Shown: positions 54,279 to 62,625 of the stretch, piece by piece
How the letters are laid out: each line of letters begins with the position of its first letter
How positions within the stretch are numbered: the first letter of the stretch is position 1
Assembly: GCA_964540105.1 (NCBI GenBank)
Contig: CAZILL010000001.1
Coordinates: 744,001-808,000, forward strand
Origin: DATKJY01 sp964540105
GTDB taxonomy: Bacteria; Zixibacteria; MSB-5A5; GN15; FEB-12
DNA: 64,000 nucleotides
Reading direction: 5' to 3'
Made by a program: the position numbers and the translations under genes
The notes under the pieces: model-generated
What the model was told of the DNA's origin: nothing
The model's database searches: none
The model's input: only the letters and a program-made list of their open reading frames with translations

Positions 54279-55511
54279 CTATTCGAGACGTCTGATCTTG
54301 AGGTACAAGCTGACCGCAAGGAGAGTTATAAAGAGCGTGGCGACTCCAAGCCCTTTCCTGCGGTAATAATACTCGTCAATGAGAGCGGCCGCATTCGTCC
54401 GAACTGTATCGGCCTTTACTTGTCCGCTTTGCACACCGGTGCTCACCTTGGCAACATCAAACGAGTGTATCAAGGTCCGCGCCTGGATCAGCGCTTGATC
54501 GACTTCCTTCAACCGAAGCTCTTCATCGGTTGTGAGCATCCCTTTCGTGGTTGCATCAGCCAGCAGGACGGCTGCTGAGTCGCGGGATTTGACCAGCGCT
54601 CCGATGGCCGTGGAGATCGAGGTGGCTGTAGCAAAGCCTTTTGTACCGTCGTCAGCCTGATGACAATTAATACAGAGAGCAGGTTCTGTTGTCCCGATCA
54701 GAGTGTCTCCGGGGCTCGCAATATTGTGATTCGAATGGCAGGTTTCGCACATCGGGTACTTGTTATCAGTGAAGGCCTTCTCGTGCGGCGACGCGTTGAA
54801 CAGTTCAGCCTGCACCGCGTGGCAATTGCCGCAGACGGCCGAGAGGCTCGCAACCCCGGGTGGAGCGGCGCCATGATTACCGTGACAACTGTTGCAGGCC
54901 GGCGCACCGAGATCCTTCTTCTCGAGCAGAGTTTTCCCGTGAACCGATTTCAGGTATTCCTCGAGCTGATTCGTCGGAATCCGGTATTCGGCCATGTACG
55001 CGGCGTCGGCATGACACTTGCCGCACGTTCTTGGGATATTCATGGGATAGGTGCTGGAATGGGGAATGCGAGCGTTACTGATTTCGTGGACCGAGTGGCA
55101 CGAAATGCAGTTTGCCACTTTTGCGTCCTTCGCTCCGAACAAGCGCTGGCCGTGGACTGAGGTCTTGTACTTTTCGAGCTGATCGGTTGGCAGGGAAGGG
55201 TTATGATTGTGCATGTAAGCGGCGTCGCTGTGGCATCGCGCACAGAACTCGGGAACCTCGAGATGACTCGGTTTTCCGCGATAACCTTTCACGTTTCGGA
55301 CAAGATCCATATCGTCAAGCGCGGCATCTCCGCCGTGACAGTCAACACACCCCAGCCCCTTCTGAAAATGAACGTCACGCGAAATCTTGTGCGAAGGGCC
55401 CGTGTCATCTTCGACATCCTTATGGCAGCTCAGGCATTTGTCCACCTGATCGGAGTAGACATTGATAGTACTGAAGAGCAGGATACACGCGGTTAGTAGT
55501 GTCTTCATCAT
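54279..55511 (-). CDS. Nine-heme c-type cytochrome, membrane-anchored
   Basis: 410 residues with a signal peptide (TLLTACILLFSTINVYS). There are nine CxxCH heme-binding motifs: CLSCH, CVDCH, CARCH, CISCH, CGKCH, CNSCH, CGNCH, CETCH and CINCH, in the first 290 residues. A helical heme-free region of about 90 residues and a C-terminal membrane helix (GVATLFITLLAVSLYL) follow. It lies 13 bases after the cytochrome b gene, taking the place where cytochrome c1 would be. It probably accepts electrons from the Rieske protein and hands them to periplasmic carriers. Confidence 0.93.
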   Translation of the reverse strand: MMKTLLTACILLFSTINVYSDQVDKCLSCHKDVEDDTGPSHKISRDVHFQKGLGCVDCHGGDAALDDMDLVRNVKGYRGKPSHLEVPEFCARCHSDAAYMHNHNPSLPTDQLEKYKTSVHGQRLFGAKDAKVANCISCHSVHEISNARIPHSSTYPMNIPRTCGKCHADAAYMAEYRIPTNQLEEYLKSVHGKTLLEKKDLGAPACNSCHGNHGAAPPGVASLSAVCGNCHAVQAELFNASPHEKAFTDNKYPMCETCHSNHNIASPGDTLIGTTEPALCINCHQADDGTKGFATATSISTAIGALVKSRDSAAVLLADATTKGMLTTDEELRLKEVDQALIQARTLIHSFDVAKVSTGVQSGQVKADTVRTNAAALIDEYYYRRKGLGVATLFITLLAVSLYLKIRRLE

Positions 55512-55524
55512 TGGCTCATCATCT

Positions 55525-56658
55525 CTATTCGAGGAAATATCCCAGAACCGTCATGAACAGAATGAAGGCCACGACAAATGCGCCGAACAGAGTGAATATC
55601 TTCGACGGCTGATTGACCGAGGCCTTGCGATTGAGAAACGGCGCCAGCGTCCAGATCAGGCCACCGACGGAGAATACAACAATTCCAACCAACTCCCCCT
55701 CGATGGAGAGAATGTGTGGTGGGAGGAACTTCAAAGCCTGGAATGCGAACATGAAATACCATTCCGGCCGGATGACAGGCGGTGGCGGTGCGAAGGGGTC
55801 CGCCTTGACACCCAGTGGCCAGTGAATGACACCGAAGCCGTCGGGAAGGAACACTGCCAGCACTGCGAGGATGTTCAGGACGATCAGCCAAACGAGCAGA
55901 TCCCTCAGGAGAAAGTGCGGAAAGAACTTCATGTACTTCTTCTCTGGCGCGGTTGAGGGGTTTGCCCACGACATCGGCTCACTCATCCCCTGGCGCTGAA
56001 TGAACACCAGGTGCATGGTTAGCGCTGCCGTGAAAACTGCCGGTAGAATGGCCACATGCAGACCGAAGAATCTTCCGATCGTTGCTCCGGTCACTTCTTC
56101 TCCTCCCCGCATGATAACTAACAGGTTCTTGCCAATGAAGGGAACCGCCCCGGCCATGCCGGTCCCGACACGAGTGGCAAAGAAGGCCAGCTCGTTCCAC
56201 GGGAGCAGGTATCCCGAGAATCCGAATGTAAAAGAAAGCGCCAGAAGCACGATTCCACTCACCCAGGTGAGTTCACGAGGTTTTCGATAGGCAGACTCGA
56301 AGTAGACAGAGAACATGTGAAGAAATGCAGCGAAAATCATCAGATTGGCCGACCAGGAATGCAGCGCACGCACTAACCAACCGAAAGTGACTTCCGACAC
56401 GATAAAACGAACTGATTCATACGCCGAGTCCGCCCCTGGGCGATAGTACATGAGCAGAAGAATGCCGGTAACCACCTGGACAATGAAGAGGAAGAGCGAG
56501 ATCCCGCCAAAATAATACCAGATCGAATGCCCGTGACGCGGTACAACCTTGTGGGACATGTAGTCGACCAGGGCATCAATCTTGAACCGCTCATCGAGCC
56601 AGTGGAACGATCGCTTCACCACGCCATCGCTGTTTCTGAGTTCCGGAGTTGGTTTCAC
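55525..56658 (-). CDS. Cytochrome b of a Rieske/cytochrome b complex
   Basis: 377 residues, about eight helices, covering both the b6-like and subunit-IV-like parts in one chain. The heme ligands are His pairs in HSWSANLMIFAAFLH and HVAILPAVFTAALTMH, 13 and 14 residues apart, the b6f-type spacing. PEWYF, the quinol-oxidation-site motif, is present. It oxidises quinol and pumps protons by a Q cycle. It overlaps the Rieske gene by four bases and is followed by the nonaheme cytochrome. Confidence 0.95.
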   Translation of the reverse strand: MKPTPELRNSDGVVKRSFHWLDERFKIDALVDYMSHKVVPRHGHSIWYYFGGISLFLFIVQVVTGILLLMYYRPGADSAYESVRFIVSEVTFGWLVRALHSWSANLMIFAAFLHMFSVYFESAYRKPRELTWVSGIVLLALSFTFGFSGYLLPWNELAFFATRVGTGMAGAVPFIGKNLLVIMRGGEEVTGATIGRFFGLHVAILPAVFTAALTMHLVFIQRQGMSEPMSWANPSTAPEKKYMKFFPHFLLRDLLVWLIVLNILAVLAVFLPDGFGVIHWPLGVKADPFAPPPPVIRPEWYFMFAFQALKFLPPHILSIEGELVGIVVFSVGGLIWTLAPFLNRKASVNQPSKIFTLFGAFVVAFILFMTVLGYFLE

Positions 56659-57104
56659 ACCTTCTCCCTCGAAACAAAGATATCCTCACCAACCAGATTG
56701 ATCTGGAATTTCTCAAGCGGTCTCGGAGGCGGCCCGGAGATATTGCGCCCTTCGTAGTCGTAGCGCCCGTTGTGGCAGGCGCACCAGACCAGTCCCTGAT
56801 CCGGGCGATTCTGCACCGTACAATCGAGGTGGGTGCAGCGCGCGGCAAGGGCTCGAAGTTCGCCGGAGTCGGTTAGTATGATAATCCCCAGATCGCGACC
56901 GAACTTGAAGGTCTTCGCTTTCTTGGGATCGGCCTCAATGTCTGCACGTTTGAAAGGGAGTTTGAGCTGAGTCACGTTGGCTTCGCCGCTGGGGGGCGGA
57001 ATAATGTACTTCGTTGCGGGATACAGAATGGCGCCCAGAGTTGCCAGAGTACTCCCACCCAGCAAAAGGCCCAGAATCTCTCGTCTTGATTTCGTCTCCG
57101 ACAA
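56655..57104 (-). CDS. Rieske iron-sulfur protein
   Basis: About 149 residues. A Tat-like N-terminus (KSRREILGLLLGGSTLATLG) with one membrane helix is followed by the Rieske fold with CTHLDC and CACHNGRYD, which bind the 2Fe-2S cluster through two Cys and two His. The frame opens with GTG at 57122, but the promoter at 57138-57166 would then leave almost no leader. TTG at 57104 (MSETKSRREIL) has GGAG six bases upstream and is preferred. It is the first gene of the bc-complex unit. Confidence 0.93.
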   Translation of the reverse strand: MSETKSRREILGLLLGGSTLATLGAILYPATKYIIPPPSGEANVTQLKLPFKRADIEADPKKAKTFKFGRDLGIIILTDSGELRALAARCTHLDCTVQNRPDQGLVWCACHNGRYDYEGRNISGPPPRPLEKFQINLVGEDIFVSREKV

Positions 57105-57137
57105 ACCAATCTCCGCTGTCACTGCAAATCGTCGGTA

Positions 57138-57166
57138 AGAATAACGACCTTCGTCTCGGCTGTCAA
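57138..57166 (-). promoter_or_regulatory. Sigma-70-type promoter of the bc-complex unit
   Basis: The minus strand has perfect TTGACA (57161-57166), a 17-base spacer and TATTCT (57138-57143). The predicted transcript start is near 57131. It may drive the cytochrome genes and perhaps nuo beyond. Confidence 0.7.
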
Positions 57167-57193
57167 TGAGAATCTACCTTGTGTGGTTTTCGT

Positions 57194-57577
57194 TCACAAG
57201 GTCGCGATCACTTCGATCTCGATCTTGACATCCTTTGGGAGTCGGCTCACCTCGACGGTCGAACGGGCTGGCGGGTTCATACCGAAATAGGTTGAGTACA
57301 TCTCATTAACTGGTCCGAAGTCGTTCATGTCTGCCAGGAAAATCGTGACCTTGACAACGTGCGACAGGTCGGTGCCTGCTGCTTTCAGCAATTCCGTTAT
57401 GCTGTCCATCACTCGCTGACACTGTTCACCGGCTGTCTTGCCGACAACCTGCATCGTCTTTGGGTCGAGAGGAATCTGTCCCGAGCAGAACAGCAGGCTA
57501 CCGCAGTCGATTTTGATGGCCTGCGAGTACGGTCCGATCGCGGCCGGAGCCTGATCGGTTCTGACAACTTCTTTCAT
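57194..57577 (-). CDS. ridA: RidA family enamine/imine deaminase
   Basis: 127 residues, the typical RidA (YjgF/YER057c/UK114) length. It has APAAIGPYSQAI, CSGQIPLDP, NEMYSTYFG, and NPPARSTVEVSRLP with the catalytic Arg that holds the substrate carboxylate, then EIEVIATL. It hydrolyses reactive enamine and imine intermediates from pyridoxal-phosphate enzymes, sparing those enzymes from damage. AGGAGG lies five bases before the ATG. Single gene, divergent from the DinB-like gene. Confidence 0.95.
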   Translation of the reverse strand: MKEVVRTDQAPAAIGPYSQAIKIDCGSLLFCSGQIPLDPKTMQVVGKTAGEQCQRVMDSITELLKAAGTDLSHVVKVTIFLADMNDFGPVNEMYSTYFGMNPPARSTVEVSRLPKDVKIEIEVIATL

Positions 57578-57788
57578 ATGTCCTCCTGAGTAAGCGACGT
57601 GAATATACGCTGCTCAATAGTGATTGAACAGCATTTGATCGGGTCGCTTCTGGTGCCGTCTCTCGGGTAAGTTCTGGTTGCCGAGAGACGAAGATCGATG
57701 TAGTTTCCGACCGGTAGAATAGAACGACCTGACAAGAGGCAATTGAGAGGCGCACTGCGCTTTCTTCCTGGCATCAGAGTGGAGGCAT

Positions 57789-58430
57789 ATGAAAGAACGA
57801 GTCTTAAGCGCGCCTGTGGGATACGACGCGGTCACGCAGCCGATGGTGGCCTCGTTCGCGGCACAACTTGACGATCAACTGACGCTCCTGAAGAGGGAAG
57901 TCGAAGAACTCAGCCTGGTTCAACTGGAGTGGCAGCCGTACGCCGGAATGAATACGATCGGCATGCTTTTGGCGCACCTGGCGGTGGTCGAACTGTTTTG
58001 GATCAATGTTGCTACGAAGGAAATTCCACTGGAAACCGACGGGGACAACCTGATTCTGTCGATTCTGGGTATCCGAATGGACGACGACGGCCTCCCTCTC
58101 AAACCCGACGACCTGCACCCGGCAACACTAAAGGGCCGGCCGATCGAGAACTATCTGGCGATGCTCGACGCTGCCCGCGCACGAGTACATTCCGAACTGC
58201 ACACCTGGCGCGACTCGGAAATGCAGGTGAGCTATATGAGAGGGGAAAATCGGATTACCCGGGAGTGGACGGTGTATCATGTTCTGGAGCATTTCGCGTC
58301 GCATTTCGGGCAGATTCTCCTGATTAAGCACATGATGCGTGATCGCGGAATACTGGATAAAGAAGCGTCGAAACCGCATCTAACCCAGAAATCACCCGAC
58401 GCCGACCAGTCGCAGCAAGCCAGTACATAG
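57789..58430 (+). CDS. DinB-like/DUF664 family protein
   Basis: 213 residues, predicted four-helix bundle. Potential metal-binding histidines lie in LLAHLAVVELFWI and VLEHFASHFGQIL, the positions used in the DinB/YfiT-like superfamily. Members include metal-dependent thiol transferases (bacillithiol or mycothiol enzymes) and DNA-damage-inducible proteins of unclear role. GGAGG lies just before the ATG. It has no operon partner. Confidence 0.85.
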   Translation: MKERVLSAPVGYDAVTQPMVASFAAQLDDQLTLLKREVEELSLVQLEWQPYAGMNTIGMLLAHLAVVELFWINVATKEIPLETDGDNLILSILGIRMDDDGLPLKPDDLHPATLKGRPIENYLAMLDAARARVHSELHTWRDSEMQVSYMRGENRITREWTVYHVLEHFASHFGQILLIKHMMRDRGILDKEASKPHLTQKSPDADQSQQAST

Positions 58431-58463
58431 GATTGAAGACGATGCAGGCTGCACGTGTGACGC

Positions 58464-59447
58464 TCAGACCTCGAGCAGACCGGACGGTCCCATGAGATCG
58501 ACAAAGGCCTTGAGAATCTGCTCGTCATAGGCTCCCTTCAGAGCGAACATAATCCTCAGGGCCGGAAAGGTCTCCATGGCGTGCTGGTACACGCGTTCGG
58601 TCGTCATGGCGTCGAAGGAATCAATGATCGCCACGATCTTCGAGTAGATATGCATTTCGTCGAGTGATAGCCCTGACGGATACCCACGCCGGTCCCCGCG
58701 TTCATGGTGCTGCAGAACCGGATAATAGCAGGGTTCCGCGATGAGGCTGGTTTCGGACAGAATGTCAACGCCCCACTTGGGATGCTTCTTCATGATCTCG
58801 AACTCGATCGGGGTAAGAGCCGTCCGCTTGTTTATGATACGGTCCGAAATACGGGACTTACCGACATCGTGTAGGAGCGCCCCCGTCCCCAGTTCGTTCA
58901 GAAATTGCTGATCCTTAAAACCCATCTGCTGGGCCAGAGCGATCGAAAACGTGCAGACGTTTACACAGTGGGTGTAGGTGTAATAGTCAAACGAGGTGAT
59001 CTTCAGCAGGCTTAGAAAAGCGTCTCTTCCCCGAAGAATGTAATCCACGGTATTGGCAACCATGGCCTGTGAACGCTGGATGTTCTCACCGTAGGTCGGA
59101 TTGTTCAGAATGTCACGGACCAGGTTGGTTGACGTATCGTATAGAATCGCGGCTTTTTTCTCTTCGTGCACCGACGTGTCGAGCAGAATCTTGTCGAGGT
59201 TCTGCTCGATGTACTGCTGGTATTTGCCGCGATTGTCCTGGGTGACATAGAGTCGATCGACCTTGTTTTCCAGAAGCTTTTGGCGGGTCTTATCGGTGAA
59301 GGCGAGATTGGCCGAGCGATAGAGAACAAGTTCGCTACCCACCGAAATATGCAGGTCAAACTCAAGGACGGAATCGGTCCTTAGCGAGTCGAGGTAGATT
59401 GGCAGGAACTTCTGTTCTGTACGATTCTTAACGACGGTAGAGGCCAT
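58464..59447 (-). CDS. HD-GYP domain protein, probable c-di-GMP phosphodiesterase
   Basis: 327 residues. The N-terminal about 130 residues have no recognised domain. The HD-GYP domain follows with LLHDVGKSRISDRI (HD metal site), KKHPKWGVDIL and HHERGDRRGYPSGL. The canonical HHExxDGxGYP motif has Arg in place of its first Gly here. Metal ligands are intact, so hydrolysis of c-di-GMP or a related dinucleotide is likely but not certain. There is no signal peptide. It lies alone, upstream of the minus-strand unknown gene's terminator. Confidence 0.88.
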   Translation of the reverse strand: MASTVVKNRTEQKFLPIYLDSLRTDSVLEFDLHISVGSELVLYRSANLAFTDKTRQKLLENKVDRLYVTQDNRGKYQQYIEQNLDKILLDTSVHEEKKAAILYDTSTNLVRDILNNPTYGENIQRSQAMVANTVDYILRGRDAFLSLLKITSFDYYTYTHCVNVCTFSIALAQQMGFKDQQFLNELGTGALLHDVGKSRISDRIINKRTALTPIEFEIMKKHPKWGVDILSETSLIAEPCYYPVLQHHERGDRRGYPSGLSLDEMHIYSKIVAIIDSFDAMTTERVYQHAMETFPALRIMFALKGAYDEQILKAFVDLMGPSGLLEV

Positions 59448-59536
59448 TGGTCATCAGTTCCTTGACTCTGACGAGGACAACAAATACAGATTTGCTCATT
59501 ATGTTTATTGTCGGCAAATGAGCTGTGCAAATGAAG

Positions 59537-59566
59537 AAAACCCCCGAGCTTTAGCCCGAGGGTTTT
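59537..59566 (-). terminator. Rho-independent terminator after the unknown gene at 59601-60221
   Basis: In the minus-strand transcript a 13-base-pair stem with two G-U wobbles and a UAAA loop ends in UUUU. Read on the other strand two pairs would be mismatched, which fixes the orientation. It lies 35 bases after the stop of the unknown gene. Confidence 0.8.
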
Positions 59567-59600
59567 CGAGAGCTGTTTGCAGGCTCCGATATGGAGAGGC

Positions 59601-60221
59601 TTAGGCGCCTATGTTCTTGACGGACTTTATCACCGACTGCAACGAACCGGTGATGTCAGTCAGGATCCGCGAATACCGTTTCAGGAGTTCCGAATATTGC
59701 CAGCGCATCTGGAACGCTTCCTGGGGAAAATCGAACAATTCCAGAAGAGCGATCTTGTAGATTTCGTCGATGTACTTCACAACGTAATAGGGGTAGTCCG
59801 GGATGTTGGCGTCCTCGACCTCGCCCCGGCTGATGCGATCACGATAGACCTCGATCTTCTCCAAGACAACGGTGCCAAAGCACCAGGGAGTCATGATGAC
59901 GCCAAGATTGGACCCATCGGTGTAGAAACGCATGATGGACCGAGTCAGGAGATCGATGATCACGAGGCGGGCACGGTAGTAGGCAAGGGTCTCGCATTGG
60001 TTTGCAGGTGTCTGCCCGATCTTCACTTTAATCGATGCCCGTTCTCGCTTGGCCTTTTCGTGAGTGGCTCGGAGGAAGCCGTAGAAATCCTCAAAGTAGA
60101 CTTTGCTGTTTTCCGACAGAGACATAATGTAGTAGCCGACCTCATCCTTACGGATCTTCGGTTCTTTCACAGATGCCAACCGCTCCTGGGAGAAACCTCG
60201 CTGAAATCTGCCGTCTAACAT
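59601..60221 (-). CDS. Unknown 206-residue protein
   Basis: No family recognised. The protein is soluble and alpha-helical, with many aromatic residues (YYIMSLSENSKVYFEDFYGFL, shown in part; MRFYTDG; MTPWCFGTVVLEKIEVYRD; YPYYVVKYIDEIYK). It has one cysteine, no signal peptide and no membrane helix. ATG at 60221 has AAGGAGG five bases upstream, and a strong terminator follows the stop, so it is a real, well expressed single gene. A helical bundle or regulatory protein is possible; I cannot say more. Confidence 0.8.
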   Translation of the reverse strand: MLDGRFQRGFSQERLASVKEPKIRKDEVGYYIMSLSENSKVYFEDFYGFLRATHEKAKRERASIKVKIGQTPANQCETLAYYRARLVIIDLLTRSIMRFYTDGSNLGVIMTPWCFGTVVLEKIEVYRDRISRGEVEDANIPDYPYYVVKYIDEIYKIALLELFDFPQEAFQMRWQYSELLKRYSRILTDITGSLQSVIKSVKNIGA

Positions 60222-60292
60222 GCTGCCTCCTTATTTCTGTGTCTACCGGTCATCCAGAGTGGTAATCAGCATACCCTATGCCACAGAAGCAT

Positions 60293-60422
60293 CAGCCGCG
60301 CGGCCGAGGAGCAACTGCATTATCTTGTTGTCATTCATAGCCTAAGAGAGTTGAAAGAAGCGCAAGTTCTGTCTCCCGTAGGATGCACAGTAGGCAATCC
60401 ATTGCGGGAGAATACTCTCAGC
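60293..60422. repeat. 130-bp imperfect direct repeat, copy A
   Basis: Aligns without gaps to 62334-62463; I count about 115 of 130 identical bases by hand. It is noncoding on both strands as far as I can see and lies upstream of the first surface-protein gene. Confidence 0.85.
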
Positions 60423-60828
60423 TGCATGGCCGACACCGCGCAGGTGGCAGCCGGAGAAAGTCCTGAAAAAAAGACTTATGCCTCCGCCACTCCAGTGATC
60501 CAGACATACCCACGCGCCAAGCCATCATAGTCCATACCTGTTTTGTTTTTTCGTTCATCTTTGAGTTCCAGCGGAGAACAACAGTACTGCTACAGTCCGG
60601 TCACGCTCCCGCCCATACTGGCTGCTCTTCGTGGTGTGGAGGCCAGGAGAACATCTAATCCTTGACTAAACTGCCCCTTTTTGTTAACCTTGCTCTCGAG
60701 GATACGATCCTGTCCCCTTTGTGTGCTTGGCTATGGAAACAAGTTCGTGTCGACAATCTGTGTTTCCGATAGGCTCAACGTCGATAATATGGACATGAAA
60801 TATCAAGAAAGCAGAAAGAGGAGTTACC
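60423..60828. other. Upstream region of the first surface-protein gene
   Basis: About 400 bases with no gene recognised. A possible promoter lies at 60662-60690. The rest shows no repeat or strong hairpin. Confidence 0.4.
60662..60690 (+). promoter_or_regulatory. Weak candidate promoter of the first surface-protein gene
   Basis: TTGACT, 17-base spacer, TAACCT. A similar element (TTGACA, 16 bases, TACCTT) is at 62511-62538 before the second gene; the shared ACCTT supports both slightly. Confidence 0.3.
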
Positions 60829-62331
60829 ATGCGATTCGATCTTGGTCGAAATGCGCTGGCTGTAGCAATTATAGCGGTTATAGCCTCCACAACATCCTAC
60901 TCAGTGCCAACTGGAGTCCCGCACCAATTCACATACCAGGGACGGCTGACCGACGACAGGGGCACACCGGTTCCGGACGGGTTACATAAGGCTATATTCG
61001 TGATTTATGATTCTTCTGCTGCAGAACCCGCTCGCCAAATCTGGAGTTCTGGTAAAGTGGAAGTCGCCACCAAAGACGGCCTGTTTTCGATCGATTTGGG
61101 TGCCGCTCCACAGCCGGAACCGACTTTGGAACTATTCATGGACACCTCGCTCTGGCTCGGGATAACGATTGGGGATGACCCGGAACTGAGTCCTCGATCC
61201 AAACTGACTTCCGTGCCGTTTGCGTTCAGAGCCGAGCAAGCGAGCAAAGCTCTGACCGCTAACAGCGCCCTTACCGCTGGAACGGCCACGATTGCGCCTA
61301 GTTACTTGCCCCTGTCGGGGGGTACGATGACTGGCACGACGATCCATAGCGGAGTAACAAGCACGTGGCAATCTGGTGGCGCTGACCGTGTTTCCATATT
61401 CCCAGAATTCTCACTCCTGAGTTTAACTGGAGTTGGAGGGACTACAGGAGCGACATTGGATGCCGCACCGTCAGGGAATTTGACGTTGTATGACGGCACG
61501 CCGAGCGCCAATCTAACCGTAGTACTGACCGGTAACTATTGGGGTGGCGGTTCTCTACAACTCGGTCATCCCGGAGATTTTCCGACAATTCAATTGGACG
61601 CCTCAGGAACAGGGGACGCAAGTGTCAGACTGCCCTCTGAAGCGATCAGTTCATCAGAAATCCAGGACAATTCTGTCGCTTCACAGGACTTAGTCGATGA
61701 ACCGGGAATCGCGGCTTCGCAACAGCTCTCAGACATACCATCGTACTTGCCGTGTACCGGCGTTCCGGCTGACATCCTCACTTTGAGCATCACTATCCCG
61801 GCGCCAGGTTATATTGTGATCGATGCCAGATGTCAGGTAATTCTCACTGCGATCACGGGACTTCAAGGGTATGTTCAGATCGATGAAGACGCTGGAGGGT
61901 ACCAATTAGAGTCTGCGACCGCATTTCAATATACTCTTCAAGCACCTGGCGGAAGTCAGTTTCGTTTTCCAATCAGCACTTACAGGATTTATTTCAAACC
62001 TGCCGGCTCATACACGTTCCGATTAGAAGGTAGTGGTCCTTGTAGTGTAGCATTGGTGGATAACCCGATGATGAAGGCCATCTACTACCCAACCTCTTAC
62101 GGCTCTGTGGTAACGATGGTCTCCTCAGATGAAGCCAGCCAATTCGAGAAAGCCGAAGCAGTCTCCGTTCCGACCGGACCTGACGGAAAGGGACCTGCCA
62201 CGACCCTGTATCAGGTTGACCTTCGCGAGCTTGAACTGAAAGCGGCAAAGGCCGAAGCTGAAGCAGGGCGACTCGGCAGGCAATTATCGGAAGAGAAGCG
62301 CAGACAGGCTCAGACGAGAGAACCGAAATGA
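60829..62331 (+). CDS. Secreted surface protein with YQGRLTD N-terminus and tail-fibre-like motif
   Basis: 500 residues. A signal peptide (ALAVAIIAVIASTTSYS) is followed by an N-terminal domain (about 30-150) with FTYQGRLTDDRGTPVPDG and GLFSIDLGA. Next come Ala/Thr-rich heptad-like repeats and YLPLSGGTMTGTTI, a motif typical of phage tail fibres, then a variable beta-rich centre. A C-terminal beta domain (TITIPAPGYIVIDARC-like SITIPAPGYIVIDA) is followed by YYPTSYGSVVTM and a final coiled coil (LELKAAKAEAEAGRL). It is probably a trimeric surface fibre or adhesin; that is inference. AGAGGAG precedes the ATG. The next gene is a paralogue. Confidence 0.85.
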   Translation: MRFDLGRNALAVAIIAVIASTTSYSVPTGVPHQFTYQGRLTDDRGTPVPDGLHKAIFVIYDSSAAEPARQIWSSGKVEVATKDGLFSIDLGAAPQPEPTLELFMDTSLWLGITIGDDPELSPRSKLTSVPFAFRAEQASKALTANSALTAGTATIAPSYLPLSGGTMTGTTIHSGVTSTWQSGGADRVSIFPEFSLLSLTGVGGTTGATLDAAPSGNLTLYDGTPSANLTVVLTGNYWGGGSLQLGHPGDFPTIQLDASGTGDASVRLPSEAISSSEIQDNSVASQDLVDEPGIAASQQLSDIPSYLPCTGVPADILTLSITIPAPGYIVIDARCQVILTAITGLQGYVQIDEDAGGYQLESATAFQYTLQAPGGSQFRFPISTYRIYFKPAGSYTFRLEGSGPCSVALVDNPMMKAIYYPTSYGSVVTMVSSDEASQFEKAEAVSVPTGPDGKGPATTLYQVDLRELELKAAKAEAEAGRLGRQLSEEKRRQAQTREPK

Positions 62332-62333
62332 TC

Positions 62334-62463
62334 CAGCCGTGCGGACGAGGCGCAACTGTATTATCTTGTTGCCATTCATAGTCTAAGAGATGTGACAGAA
62401 GCGCAAGTTCTGTCTCTTGTAGGATGCAGAGTAGGCAATCCAGTGCGGGGGAATACTCTCTGC
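62334..62463. repeat. 130-bp imperfect direct repeat, copy B
   Basis: Starts two bases after the stop codon of the first surface-protein gene and matches copy A at 60293-60422 with a constant offset of 2041 bases and no gaps. Confidence 0.85.
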
Positions 62464-62510
62464 TTCATGTCGAAGCGGGTCTTCACGCCTCGGCTATTCG
62501 GCGGAAGCAA

Positions 62511-62538
62511 TTGACAATTGGACCAAACAGGGTACCTT
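62511..62538 (+). promoter_or_regulatory. Weak candidate promoter of the second surface-protein gene
   Basis: Perfect TTGACA (62511-62516), 16-base spacer, TACCTT (62533-62538). The -10 matches the sigma-70 consensus poorly; TACCTTT also resembles the TAnnTTTG element of Bacteroidetes promoters. Confidence 0.35.
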
Positions 62539-62625
62539 TCAAGTCAGGCGCGAACCTCATCCGCCGATATTAGAGCTACAATATATTCGAATTATCATGT
62601 TTCTTGTTGCCCTTGGAGGTACCAC

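Noticed and set aside
54017..54319. Minus-strand 100-residue frame with a stretch (PIIHELNPRFAKANN) faintly like a redoxin/thioredoxin-type protein
   Set aside because: No cysteine at the expected place, no ribosome-binding site, and overlap with the cytochrome gene; too short and weak to call a gene or pseudogene.
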